DNA from: Pochonia chlamydosporia 170
Lineage: Eukaryota > Ascomycota > Sordariomycetes > Hypocreales > Clavicipitaceae
Assembly: GCF_001653235.2 (NCBI RefSeq)
Contig: NC_035793.1
Span: 248,001 to 312,000 of the forward strand
Length of the DNA: 64,000 nucleotides
Direction: 5' to 3'
Below the pieces are notes generated by a model. It was given only the letters and a program-made list of their open reading frames with translations, made no database searches and had not been told where the DNA came from. This document shows, piece by piece, positions 24,101 to 35,625 of the stretch (within the stretch, counting starts at the first letter, position 1; every line of letters begins with the position of its first letter). Both the position numbers and the translations under genes were made by a program.

Positions 24101-27100
24101 ATGCCTGCTACTGTTTATGTTCCCGAGCCTCCACGGGAGACTCTCCCTGTTCAAATCCCGGACCAAAATGCCAATAGAGCAGCAGCCGATAAATCTACAA
24201 TCTCGAAGGCTGAGGATGCGACTCTCAAGACTGTAGATAGTCTTATCCGGCAACGTGCGGCAAGATATCCTGACAAGCACATCGTTTCGTATCCACGATC
24301 TGGTGTGCAATATGTCAACTACACCCTGAGACAGCTAGACGTGTTCGCATGGAGGGCAGCCAATTGGTATTCCAAAAGCCTGCCCAGTAGGAAGAGCTCA
24401 TCAGGGAAGCCAAGTGTCATAGCTGTTCTTGGGCCATCCAACTTGGAGTATCTTATAACCCTCCTGGCACTGACCAAACTGGGCCATTCGGTGCTTTTCT
24501 TATCGACTCGCCTTAGTATTCCGGCAGTTGAGTCGTTGATGAAGACCACTTCTGCCAACACTATCATCGGTCATGGTCGCCACTTGAGTACTGCGACAGA
24601 GGCGCAGAAGATTCTTCCTGGCGTTGAGGTCCTGGAGATGTCTGATCGAAGCGATTTTGAGTATCCGATCGAAGCCCATGGGAATACGCAATTGGACGCC
24701 CATCTTGACCCAGAAGTTGAGCAAAACAACATAGCGTTCATTATTCACTCCAGCGGTATGTGAAAACCAGACATAATTGAAGAGGTATGAAAATGCTGAC
24801 AATTTATAGGGTCTACCGGCTTGCCAAAACCAATTTACCAAACTCAAAAGTCCTGTCTGGCCAACTACTCCTTCAGTATGAACATGAAAGCCTTCATAAC
24901 ATTGCCACTGTTTCATAACCACGGCATCTGCAATTTATTTAGAGCAATCTACAGCCTGAAGTCAATTCACCTCTACAACGCTGAGCTGCCCCTGACTCAA
25001 GAATATCTGATCGACATTCTTTCACAGCACCAATTTGAAATATTTTACGGTGTGCCATATGCTCTCAAACTTCTTTCCGAGACACAAAATGGCATTGACG
25101 TACTTCGAGAACTGAAAATCGTCATGTATGGCGGGTCTGCTTGTCCGGATGACTTGGGTGATCTACTAGTTGAGAATGGAGTCAACCTAGTTAGTCACTA
25201 CGGCGCGTAAGTACATACTCCTATATTCGGTGCATTTTATGTAGTTCTGACCCTCTTGAAGCACCGAAATCGGACAACTCATGACCTCCTTCCGGCCAGA
25301 AGGGGACAAGGCATGGAACTATGTTCGCGAAACGGACAAGTTGTCACCCTACCTTTACTGGAAACCTCACGGCTCACATCTGTACGAGTGTGTCGTTACT
25401 GATGGCTGGCCATCCAAGGTTCAATCCAACCAGCCTGATGGATCTTATGCAACCAAAGACTTGTTCGAGGCGCATGCTAGCATTCCCAGGGCCTGGAAGT
25501 ACATTGCTCGTTTGGACGATACCATCGTATTAGTTAATGGCGAAAAGTTCAACCCTGTCGCCATGGAAGGCACAATAAGGTCAAATAAGAACGTTGCAGA
25601 AGCCGTTGTGTTTGGCGCCGGTCGGCCGTATCTGGGAATGCTAATTGTACCTGCAAAGAACATGGCCGGAAAGACGGACTCGGAAATTCTGGACATCATC
25701 TGGCCAGTTGTTGAGTCTGCAAATGAAGCGGCCGACGGGTTTGCCCAAATTTCCAGAGCTATGATCAAGTTGCTGCCACATGATTGCGAGTATCCACGAA
25801 CCGACAAGGGCAGCATCATCCGGCAGGCTTTCTACAGGACATACGAAGCAGAAATTCAGGAAATGTATGATACTGCTGACATTAGCGCATCCGGCGATGA
25901 TTTGCGACAGATGGACCTTCCAGAGCTTCGGAATTTTATTCGTCAACTGGCAAAGGATGCTCTGCAGAGTGTGCCAAGCTTGGCGGATGATGAGGACTTC
26001 TTCACTCTAGGTCTGGACTCTCTACAAGCGATACAAATGAGGAGCGAGATTCTTAAAACTATCGATATTGGAGGAAAGCGACTAGGGCAAAATATTGTTT
26101 TTGAGAATCCCTCTGTCGAAAAGCTAAGCAGATTCCTCCATAGTCTCCGTCTTGGAGATTACCCAGATACGAGCATTTCTGTGGAGAAAGAGATGGAATC
26201 ACTCATTGAGAAGTATACGAACGTTGGTGTTAATATTGGAGACAAAGCGTCTGCTGTGGTGAGTTATTTGGTCGTCGAGGCTTGTTATGAAGGAAACTGA
26301 CAAATCGGCATAGGTGGTGACGGGAGCAACAGGCTCACTTGGAGCACACGTTGTATCTGAGCTCGCGCAGATGAGCAGTATTCACCAAATCTACTGTCTC
26401 GTTCGCGCGGATGATATCTCCCAAGCTATGCGAAGAGTAAGGTCTTCCCTCATACGGAGAAAAGTCTACCATCGCCTCACTCTCACTGCCAGGAGAAAGA
26501 TCGTTGCCCTGCCCTCCGACTTTGCCAAGCCGGAATTGGGTCTCAACGAAACAAGCTATGCAGAGATTACCAGTAGACTCCTTGCTGTGATTCACTGCGC
26601 TTGGTCGGTCAACTTCAACATGCACCTGTCCAGTTTCGAGAAAGGCAATGTAGCCGGTGTCTCTCACCTCCTATCACTTTGTCGCTCTGCACAGCCTCCT
26701 GCGTCGATGAACTTTTGTTCATCAGTGAGCACATGCTCACGGGCGACAGAAACGCCAGTGCCAGAACGATGTCCGGATCTAGAGTGGGCACAGGAAATGG
26801 GATACGCACAGTCAAAGTCCGTTGCTGAACACTTATGTGCGAAAGCTGCCGACCAAGGCATCACCACAAGAGTGCTCCGGGTTGGCCAAATTGTGGGTGA
26901 TTCCAAACACGGTGTATGGAATGCTCAAGAAGCACTGCCTATGATGATGCAGACGGCCCTTACGGTTGGGGCATTGCCGCAACTCAGGGAGACGCCGTCC
27001 TGGCTGTTTGTGGACGTTGTTGGGAAGGCTGTTGTCGAGATTGCGCTCTCGGATGCTGGGAGCGTCTTTGCAAACGTAACGAACCCTCACATGTTCAGTT

Positions 27101-27951
27101 GGATGGACGATCTGCTACCTGCTTTACGCGAGTCTGGCCTTTCCTTTGAAGAAGTCGAGCCGAAGGAATGGGTTCGACGGTTACGCGAGTCGAATCCTGA
27201 TCCGACCGTGAACCCGCCGATCAAGTTGGTGGACTTTTTTGCTTCCAAGTATGACAAGGAGTTGTCCGAATTCAAGCCCTCGAAGTCCTTTGCGACAGAG
27301 ATTGCCTGTTCGTTATCACCAAGTCTTGCTGCGGCGCCTGTCCTGAATCAAGACCTGGTGGATAAGTTCGTGAAATACTTTCTGAATACGGCATGGGCAT
27401 CACAGGTCAGAACAGCAACTTCGAAGACGGTCATTATAGTTGCAGGCCCATGTGGCACAGGGAAAACGACAATTGGCACAAGTCTAGCTCAACAAGCTAG
27501 AGTACCCTTTATTGAAGGTGACTCATTACACACGGAGAGCGCAGTAGCTAAGATGAGATCTGGTATTGCATTGACAGAGCAATATCGCATGTCGTGGCTT
27601 GATCGTATTATACGACACTCTGTAGAAGCTGTCATGGAGCTTGGATACAGCCAAACGGTGGTCAGCTGTTCTGCCTTGACTGTTGAGTTGCGCCGAATCA
27701 TTCGCGATGGGCTGGCAAAGGCGTCCGTCGGTGTCGTGTTTATAGATTTACAGGCAGACCGGGATGTTCTCTTGCAACGAGTCCAAGCTCGTACTGGTCA
27801 CTATATGGGTGATAAAATGGTCGACGGACAGGTCGAGTTGTACGAAAAAGCTGGGGAGAGTGAGATAGATGTTCTCCCTGTTGATTCTGGTGCGGAAAAG
27901 GACGTGGTGCTTTCGGAGATAATGTCGGTGTTGGAAATGATGAAGAATTGA
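24101..27951 (+). CDS. NRPS-like adenylation-carrier-thioester reductase fused to gluconokinase-like kinase (A-T-R-GntK)
   Basis: Exons are 24101-24755, 24810-25206, 25262-26258 and 26314-27951, giving 1228 residues. The adenylation domain has IIHSSGSTGLPKP, SHYGATEIG, YIARLDDTIVLVNGEKFNP and YPRTDKGSIIRQ. The carrier domain has LGLDSL with Ser604 for phosphopantetheine. The reductase domain begins VVTGATGSLGAH (about 684-695) and has GYAQSK with Tyr847 and Lys851. This is the layout of fungal aryl- or amino-acid reductases that activate an acid and release it as aldehyde or alcohol. Exceptionally, the same exon continues without a stop into about 170 residues matching the gluconokinase/GntK family: Walker A GPCGTGKTT (1061-1069, Lys1067), FIEGDSLH, KMRSGIALTEQYRMSWLDRI, VVSCSALT and RVQARTGHYM. 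Both halves look catalytically complete. The natural substrate is unknown. The ATG at 24059 is in frame and could be an alternative start, but 24101 has the better context (ACCATCATG). Confidence 0.88.
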
Positions 27952-28837
27952 ACTGTCTGGTTACACTTAGAATAGGAATGTATCGTTGGAATCGACCCTG
28001 TCTATCTTCACGGTAAAATTAAAATGTGATTCAGATAGCATCGAGCGGTGTAATGCCATTCCGTCGTTGGGATCACCTTCAAACACGATTGACATGCATA
28101 ACGGGCGTTGACGGGTAAATTCACTCGCAATGGAAGCGGTGTCACCAGTAGAAATGTGTCTCCCGAGTTTTCCGTCTTAGTGTTGCCGTTTGCCGATTTT
28201 CCTACCCAACTTCCTGGGTAATTGAGCAACGAACACCTCCGGCCCGCCGATGACGATGATTGATTTGGACTGAAGATGTAAGATAGCCATTAGTTCCCCG
28301 CGCTCGGAATCTATGCCCGCCCATAAGTGCTGTCTCGCCGTATCAAGATGTCTGATAAACGTGTTAGGCTCATGGCTGGCATCCTATGTCCCTGCTAGCC
28401 TCTACAGGTCTACATGGATGTCACCAATTGCCTGTAAAGCCCTGCGGCTTTCCACCCAAGTCAACTTGACAGGGAACAGCTCTCTCTGTCAGCGTGGTAT
28501 TCTCGTGGGAAACATGAACCCAGCTAGAACGCAACTTACCAGCGACGGGTTAGGGCTTCGAATTCTGTATGGAACTAGCTTGTCTTTTCTATAGTAGAAC
28601 TTGTTTTTGCAGCTTAATATTTTATTTCAACATCGGCTACGTGTTCCTGTTCTTGCAGGGTTGCCTCGACTTATTGCTGACGCTAAAGGTCTTTCACCGG
28701 CCATATTCTAATTGGTTCAACCCGGCTACAGGATGATGTATCAATGAACGAAAGCCACATATACCAAGCAATTGCCAATGTAGGCTCTGCCACATGGCTC
28801 TGAAATCACACCAAAACCTAAAAGGTAACTATTCAAC
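27952..28837. other. Intergenic region between NRPS-like and esterase genes
   Basis: About 890 bases with no recognisable coding sequence. A 93-codon frame at 28313-28594 on the plus strand has no motifs and no family resemblance. The promoter of the esterase gene must lie in the last few hundred bases. Confidence 0.4.
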
Positions 28838-30548
28838 ATGTCGAATCTTGCAGCTGCTTGTACCCCTTCCACCTTCACCTCCGGCATCAATGTATTTGGC
28901 ACTCAACTCCTGAACATCGAGGCACATCTCATCACAAACTACTCTCGGTCGGTCCCCAATCTCTACCGCCCGGTCCACCCGTCCGTTGAAGTCCAAAACG
29001 TCAGCTTCTGCAATGTAACTCTGTCATACACCCACACAGGGCAGCATGACGAAGTATTTCTCGAGACATGGCTCCCAATTGGGAACTGGAATGGCATGTT
29101 CCAGGGTATTGGTGGCAGCGGTTGGGCGGCAGGTCGTGTTGATGTGAGTTCGGGAGGGATGGCCGGTGCTGTCGGCGATGGCTTTGCAACAAGTTCGACA
29201 GATGGAGGAACCAAGGGATTAGATGCCGCGGCGTGGGTTCTCAAAAGTCCCGGAAATGTCGACTTGGTAGCCTTGCAAGATTGGAGCGCGGTGTCACTGG
29301 GTGAACAGGTATGTCTGCCTTCCTTCTAGATGAGCGACTCATCTCACGCGGGGTGTATCAGGCCACTATCAGCAAGTCTCTCATCAAAAGCTTCTACGGC
29401 AAAAATCCTAAATATTCCTACTGGATGGGCTGCTCGCAAGGCGGTCGACAGGGCATCATGCTGGCTCAGCGATACCCAGACGCATACGATGGCATTGCCG
29501 CCTGTGACCCGGCCATGTACTTGACTAACATCTTGCCTAATATATTCTGGCCGTATCAAGCAATGGTCAATGCCGGCTCGTTCCCGCACATGTGCGAGTT
29601 CGACTCCATCACTGCTGCGGCCATTGCAGCCTGCGATGAGCTTGACGGTGTAAAGGACGGCGTTGTGTCCAACCCGATGAAGTGTCTAGACACGTTTGAT
29701 CCGTTCAAGGTTGTCGGCCAGACACTCAATTGCTCCAACTCAAAGGACGGCAGTGGTATCAAAGTCTCCCGTGAGGCAGCCCAAGTTGTAAAGGCAACAT
29801 GGAGAGGTTTGGCTAGGAAGGACGGGGAGGTACTCTGGCCAGGTGTGAGCCCGGCGGCGGATTTGACCGGGAACAAGCCTTCATCATTGGGTCTGCCTGG
29901 CGTACTCCTTACTCAATGCAAGGACGGGAAATGCTCGGGGGCTCCGTATGGCCTAGGCGGTGACTGGCTTCAGTACTTTGTGGCCAAGGATCCCAACAAG
30001 GATATAAGTCATCTTAGCCAAACTGAGTTTGATGCCCTGGTGAACCTGGGCGAGCAAGAATACGGTTCTTTTATTGATGCGTCCTACGCCGATCTCTCAG
30101 CGTTCCGGGCCGCTGGCGGCAAGATGATTGTTATGCAAGGTCTTGTAAGTATTTTTTGCCCCATGGTAAGGATGAGTCTTAATATCGCAGCTGACACCGT
30201 ACCCAACCATAGGACGATGAACTAGTACCCTTTCGTAGCACCGAACACTACTACAACTCCGTCTCCAAGGTTGTTCCTCATACCCACGATTTCTATCGCC
30301 TCTTCGAGGTCCCCGGTTTGAGCCACTGCGTCGGCGGTCAGAGCCAGCAGCCCGTGCGACTGTTTGCCCAACTGCGCGAATGGGTTGAGAAAGGAACCGC
30401 ACCAGCCTGGTCGCCGGTGAAGTTGAATGTCACCGGTGGACATGTTCACGATCGTATCATATGCCCTTATCCGCAGACAGCGCGACTTAGTGCGTGTCGG
30501 GACCCTGCGTTGGAGAGGTGTTGGAAGTGTGTAGGGAGGTTGGATTAA
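28838..30548 (+). CDS. Tannase/feruloyl esterase family hydrolase
   Basis: Exons are 28838-29308, 29362-30144 and 30213-30548, giving 529 residues, the normal size for the family. The nucleophile motif GCSQGG has Ser182. The acid residue is Asp419 or Asp420 in the GLDDELVPF segment, which matches the family's GL.D.L.P pattern. The His is 456 in PGLSHC, flanked by the Cys residues that form the family's characteristic disulfide next to the triad. The end, CPYPQTARLS, is also typical. It should hydrolyse phenolic esters (galloyl, feruloyl or similar). Oddly, the N-terminus MSNLAAACTPSTF lacks the hydrophobic signal peptide that secreted tannases carry, so the enzyme may be intracellular, or a short upstream exon may have been missed. 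Its position beside the NRPS-like gene suggests a possible tailoring or release role, but this is inference. Confidence 0.88.
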
Positions 30549-30990
30549 GCTAATAGCGGAGGAGGCTGTAGAAGATGGATTCGCTGGCAAATTGAACAGG
30601 CTCTTGAGCTTGCTGTGCTGTCGACATTCCTGCTTTGATGGTATAGACACACAGGCAGCTATTCTTCTAGGTAATTTGAGAGACTACGAGCCCGTATCGT
30701 CATTCACCCTGGCATAGTCCTTAGGACGACAACTCTTAGAACGAGTTCTGCCGTATTCCCACCATAGTTGGAGCAATCAAAGCTCCCTTGTATTGAAATA
30801 TCACGACTTTACACACACTTTGCGATTTTCCATTCACGCAGAGGCGCGAAAGCAGGCAACGGATTTAAACTTTAGATCCTTCACATCCGCATTTCCAGAT
30901 GCGAAACCAGTGCCCTTACCTACGCACTTGCGCTGTCTGTAGTTATCATTAGAACGGCTCATTGTTTTGACAGGGAATAGATTGACTCAC
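30549..30990. other. Intergenic region, nothing recognised
   Basis: About 440 bases after the esterase gene. It is AT-rich, without long frames or repeats. Confidence 0.4.
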
Positions 30991-31334
30991 TCAAACAGCG
31001 CGCAGTTGTATGACTCTTGAACAGACATGAGAAAGTATATGGGCCTTCACGTTGTTAACAATACACTGAACCTCCTCGTTGCGAGCACATTGTCCGGATC
31101 CTATGGCCGGGACCGGAAAAGCTTACTGGGCTGGACTAAAGTTGGTACAAAGACCGCTGTTGACGGGGAAAATGCTCGTGGTAGACACAAAAGTGGCCTG
31201 TTTACCAAACCAATAATTAATTCATGTCACCAAGGTGATAATAGACAGTGCGACAGCCTCACAGCCTTTTGAGCGAAACTTGTTTGAGCGAAGCTCAAGG
31301 CAAGAACGGCTGGTGTCAGGACAGAAAAGCGCAT
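30991..31334 (-). pseudogene. Possible relic of a small secreted cysteine-containing protein
   Basis: On the minus strand an ATG at 31334 opens a clear signal peptide (MRFSVLTPAVLALSFAQTSFA). After a possible 65-base intron (GTGAGG at about 31262 to CAG at 31198) the frame continues with a Thr/Ser/Cys segment, meets one TAA near 31124, and then stays open in the same frame through a Cys-containing stretch (GQCARNEEVQC, HVC) to a TGA at 30991-30993. A good TATA box lies 64 bases upstream. This could be a decayed secreted-protein gene with one stop, or a short intact 48-residue peptide ending at the TAA. The intron choice is uncertain, so confidence is low. Confidence 0.3.
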
Positions 31335-31397
31335 GGTTGTGATATTGCTGAGATCAAAGGGTGGTAAGATAATCGGAAATTGAGGGGCGTTCTCAGG

Positions 31398-31405
31398 TTT
31401 ATATA
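31398..31405 (-). promoter_or_regulatory. TATA box of the small secreted-protein locus
   Basis: Read on the minus strand the element is TATATAAA, 64 bases before the ATG at 31334. The spacing is typical of highly expressed fungal genes with short leaders. Confidence 0.45.
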
Positions 31406-32741
31406 TCACCAGTATCATGTCGAGACACAGTGGCAGAGAAGACCCATCGGCCAGTTTCGTTCACTCGTATCCATTTTCGTCGTCGCATGCAGTCAGCTCC
31501 AAGACATTGCGCTGATTGCTTAGCTGGATGGGAAACAAATTCCGTCATTCGTTCAGTCTAAGCGAACGGATGCCGTGTAAATGGGGTCTATGGCAAAGGG
31601 TAGCAAACGCTGTTTCAACGCCACCGTTGTCGAGATACAGCCGGTTTCGGGGCCTTCGTGTGACTTGGTGTGTCTCAGGGCAAGCAGAGGACGAACTAGA
31701 GACAGACTGGTATTTCAACAACCGGCACGGGGAGAATATTGGTAACGAGACGCAGAAAGTGCTTATCGACATACACTGCGAATCCACGGCGCCGTCGACG
31801 CTTACTGAAGCCAAGTGGAGGTCGGTGAAGAAACAGGTATAGAATATGGACAAGTTTCCTGGAAAATGCATGTACCCTTATGAAAGAGACAAGTACTGTC
31901 AGAGAGTCGTACAGTTGCTGCGGAGTTCCAGTTCATGTCTCACTGATATGGTACGTCGGACGATTTTTCTTGCCCTGTCGGTGAATTGTACTCGGGCAGC
32001 CGCAGACAGCGTCATCAGTATTTTTCAAGGTAGACGCCGCCGCCAGCCTCTCAATGGATCAGTCCTCATTGTTTTGGAAACCCAAAGTCTTCGTGATTGC
32101 TGTCACCATCTGGAACTTGAGTCCAGGTATAGTATCTGTCTTTCCTCAAGGGTGGTAGTTGTGGGATGTTACTCTCGCTGTGGAAGTAGACTAGCTCTCG
32201 ATAGTAAGAATAGTGGAAGCGAAGTAAAAAGCTTAAGACTGCAGATGATGTTAGCGTGCGTAACTCATATGACATCAATGGTATCTGCACCCAATAAAAC
32301 TTATCACTATCATGGTATAATCCCGGCTGTCGTGCCCAGGAACTAACGTTTTAAAGTTGACATTTGAACTAATCCAAATTTAACAGTGGATGTGCTTGTT
32401 GAAGAGACTTTGTTAAAAAACCAATGGCAAGCCGTTCAGGTTGTATAAGGTTTCCGATCTAGGAACGGCCAAACTTAGTGTTCGACAGGTGATTTTCGCT
32501 TTCCAAAGTGCTGCTTATTCCACATAATCTCTCTTAGTGTAAACGTGATCTGGTATAAAATCATAGCACTGGCATCTAGCGTACACCAATTTAGCTTCTT
32601 GCTACATTCACCACTCACTTTGTCAAATTCCCTCCAGACAGCGCTGGTGAGCAACAACGAACCAGATTTCTTTTCCGCCACGTTGCAAACGTAACAATTT
32701 TCTTTCCAGGTTCGATTTATTAGACAAGTGGAGTCTTTGAA
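31406..32741. other. Gene-poor stretch of about 1.3 kb
   Basis: Frames of 100-166 codons exist here (for example 31846-32346 on the plus strand), but their composition is irregular, with many Arg, Ser and Cys residues, and no motif. They do not resemble any family I know and are judged to be chance frames. The promoter of the cyclotransferase gene lies at the right end. Confidence 0.35.
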
Positions 32742-33215
32742 ATGTCAACTGAACCAAAGCCGCTATTTGTCTATGGAACTCTCTGCGCCAAACAGCTCCT
32801 GGCTTGGGCTTTAACAGGCGAGCAATCCAATGCTGCCGATATCGAATTCATGATCCGTCCGGCGAGAGTCTTTGGATCCGCAAGATATGGAGTATATGGC
32901 TGCGACTATCCAGCTGTGGTTCCTCACAACAGTTCTGACGTCAACGGCTATCTTATTACGTTCCAAAACAACTCGCAAAGAAGAAAATTGGACGATTTTG
33001 AAGGCGAAGCATATAAAGCCGTTGCTACCAAGGCGCACATTCTGGATAACAATGACCAGCCTTGTGGGGAAGAAGTAGATGCTGATATTTATATTTGGAA
33101 TGGTGCCGATGAGAGTCTAACGGGAGAACCGTGGGACTTGCAGTACTTCATTGACGAAAGGCTGGAGGATTGGCTGGACTTATTTGAAGGGATGGAGCTC
33201 ACTGGCGGCGAGTAA
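32742..33215 (+). CDS. Gamma-glutamyl cyclotransferase-like (AIG2/GGACT family) protein
   Basis: This is a single-exon protein of 157 residues. The N-terminal substrate-binding motif is LFVYGTL (residues 8-14). The central DDFEGEAYKAV segment (about 85-95) carries the family's catalytic Glu (E87 or E89). Family members convert gamma-glutamyl-amine or gamma-glutamyl-amino acid compounds to 5-oxoproline and free amine, or act on related glutathione-derived molecules. The length is normal for the family. No membrane or signal sequence is seen, so it is probably cytosolic. Its position between the esterase and a regulator gene does not by itself show which pathway it serves. Confidence 0.88.
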   Translation: MSTEPKPLFVYGTLCAKQLLAWALTGEQSNAADIEFMIRPARVFGSARYGVYGCDYPAVVPHNSSDVNGYLITFQNNSQRRKLDDFEGEAYKAVATKAHILDNNDQPCGEEVDADIYIWNGADESLTGEPWDLQYFIDERLEDWLDLFEGMELTGGE

Positions 33216-33922
33216 CAGCACATCATACAGACTGGACGGGGATAGCAAGTAGACAAAGATACGCAAACGTTAGTATCTCAACGACACATCTAGCTTAACC
33301 CGTCGGCGGTAGGCTTGTTTTGAGATGGAGGGTCTCCCCGTCCTATTCACTCGGATGGAAATGCTGGGTTTGGTTACGGTATTTAGGCGACTTCATGGTA
33401 CGACTGGTTAAACCAACAACATCTATGATTGAGGGTGCAAAACCAGGAGATCAGCTTGGATTGAGATGAATAACGTAGTGGGATTATAGAGAACTTGACC
33501 ATATTAGATTCACGGTGCATTAGCTAGGCTTCTCGATTTATCTTGGGCCGCATGGCAGACAATGCGACGTGCGCTACTCTTTAATTTAAATGTTGTTTAA
33601 ACACTTTTGACCTTCCACTATACGTCTTAACTTTGATGCGAAATGGAGGACAAACATTGAATGACTCCCTGGTCGTGCTCAATACCCACAATCAGCCCAG
33701 TCTGGCAGCATTCTTCCAGTGATTAAGGAATGTCGGCGAATACAATTATTTTTAATTCCGCATCAGCTCCCGAGCGCCCTCTGCTGATTTACATTAAACA
33801 GTCACGTGGATCGTATTTCGTTTCGCAACCTCACTGTCGGGATAAGCCCCCTCACTTATGCTTATGTTCGGAAGTTCCTCTCACCGGCTCAAATTGTGAA
33901 TTCACGACTCATCAACTCGGTC
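33216..33922. other. Intergenic region upstream of the second regulator
   Basis: About 700 bases, AT-rich in the middle (33570-33610 includes TTTAATTTAAATGTTGTTTAAA, partly palindromic). It holds the regulator promoter. No gene was recognised. Confidence 0.4.
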
Positions 33923-35622
33923 ATGGTTGGTGTCCCCGGTCGTACTACTGCATGCAGTACGTGTAGACAACGCAAGAAGAAGGTATGCACTCCAAGATCA
34001 TTGTTCAAGCTATATGTCCGGCGTTGGTATTCCTGCGCTGGGAGATACTCAGTCTTACTAAACGTTTAGTAGTGTGACCGCCAGCAACCTGAATGCAGCC
34101 GGTGTATAAAAGCCGGCCTCACGTGTGGAGGATATGGTAAACCAGGTTTAATCTGGCTGAGTGCCACGGCCAATACGAACAAAGGCAACAGCAATGGAGA
34201 GTCGTCATCTCAGTCACAGCCATGGGCGGTGAGATATATGCGACCGGAATATACCAAGATGCTGATTCGAACTGCACGGGAGCAGCAGCACCTTGGCATG
34301 TTCTGGACGTCGTTTCTTCCTCGGGGCAGGGAGTTCTCCCTCAAAGCCTCCAAAGTCTCCACTGGCGGATGGACGAGAGCCTTGGATAAGCTGTATGATG
34401 CGGAGGCAGCACTGAGAAAGGCATCGCTAGCCTTGAGCGTCTCGCTTTTAGGTGAGAGGACGAAGGACACGGCTACTCGAGTTAGTGGTCTCTTGTTATA
34501 TGATCAAGCCGTGAGAGAGACTTCGAATGCTCTGCAGTCAGCAAAGAGGGCCAAGACCGATGGCGTGCTTGCCGCCGTTCGTCTAATGGCACTGCATGAA
34601 GTACGACAACTTCGAAACCCCTACAAGAATCTACTGCTAAGAAACTTTCATATAGGCCATGTTCAGCCCCCTGGAAAATAGACAGGTGAAGGGTTGGCGT
34701 CGACACAATGACGGCCAACTGGCACTTTTCCTCCTCAGAGGTCCATCCGCCTTTATCTCACAGCCGTCACACCAACTATTTGTAGATGGCCGGCTCAACA
34801 TTGTACGTTGTAGTAGTGTAAACAGACCGTTCTGATCCTCCTGCCTAACTTTGAGCACTGCAGATCATCGCAGCCATCACTCGGAGAACAAAGTCTCCCC
34901 TCTCGGCAAAGGAGTGGCAGACGGTGCCCTGGGAGATACACGAGAAATGCGTCAAAGACAGACTTCTTGATATTATGAACGAAATACCTTGGATCCTAGA
35001 ACAACAGGACAACCTCCAAAACCTGCCGCCCAGCCACCAGAAAGATAAAGTACCCGGTATTCTGCACCAATGCAAGCGCCAGGCCATGGCTCTTGAGAAA
35101 TGGAGAAGACATGACGAGACTGACGCTGTGTTATCTATGTTTGACCTTCAGGACGAGGACGAGCCGCTGCCTTCCCCCAAGGACGAGGTGGAACTTGCTG
35201 GTCTACACTTGACTGGTTTGTATTGGATTGCTGGTTTGTTATTGTACTCTACGCTTTGGACTGTCTCCGATGTTGTAAATGGCGTCCAGCGTGATGAAGT
35301 AAATCAAAAGTCCAAGGTATACGAACGGGCAACCAGAGCGTACGCCAAGAGGATGGCCTACTCCGTGCACCTGTTCTTCGAAGAGTCATCTAGTGAGTTT
35401 GAGAAAAGCACAGGCCTGTATCCGCTCATCATGGCCTCTCAGTTGTATCGCCGTGTGAAACCAGTGCCGGAAGAACAAGGAGCACGCGAGGCTATTCGTC
35501 GTCTTGTGGATGAGGTGCTGCCGGGTACCTATGCAGCAAGGATTTTAGCACAAAAGCTGCCCGAGGTTCATGTGGCGGGTACACATGAGCATGATTTTCC
35601 GAATGCATCTAGATCTGATTAG
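33923..35622 (+). CDS. Zn2Cys6 transcription factor
   Basis: Exons are 33923-33982, 34073-34600, 34656-34802 and 34864-35622, giving 497 residues. The zinc cluster is split by the first intron: CSTCRQRKKK on exon 1 and CDRQQPECSRCIKAGLTC on exon 2, a full six-cysteine set close to the N-terminus (residues 11-40). The rest is mostly helical and resembles the fungal_trans_2-type regulators, with segments such as ALHEA...NRQVKGWRRHNDG and a Tyr/Trp-rich helical C-terminal half (GLYWIAGLLLYSTLW). The four exons keep frame at every border. Its stop codon is three bases from that of the convergent DUF2855 gene. Confidence 0.85.
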
Positions 35623-35625
35623 AGA

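Noticed and set aside
31846..32346. A 166-codon plus-strand frame in the gene-poor stretch before the cyclotransferase gene
   Set aside because: Composition is irregular (many Arg, Ser and Cys residues), there is no motif, and no splice partner gives a recognisable protein. It is best explained as a chance frame.
33570..33610. AT-rich partly palindromic stretch considered as a transposon end or origin
   Set aside because: It is short, has no partner copy in the window and no target-site duplication. Base composition alone explains it.
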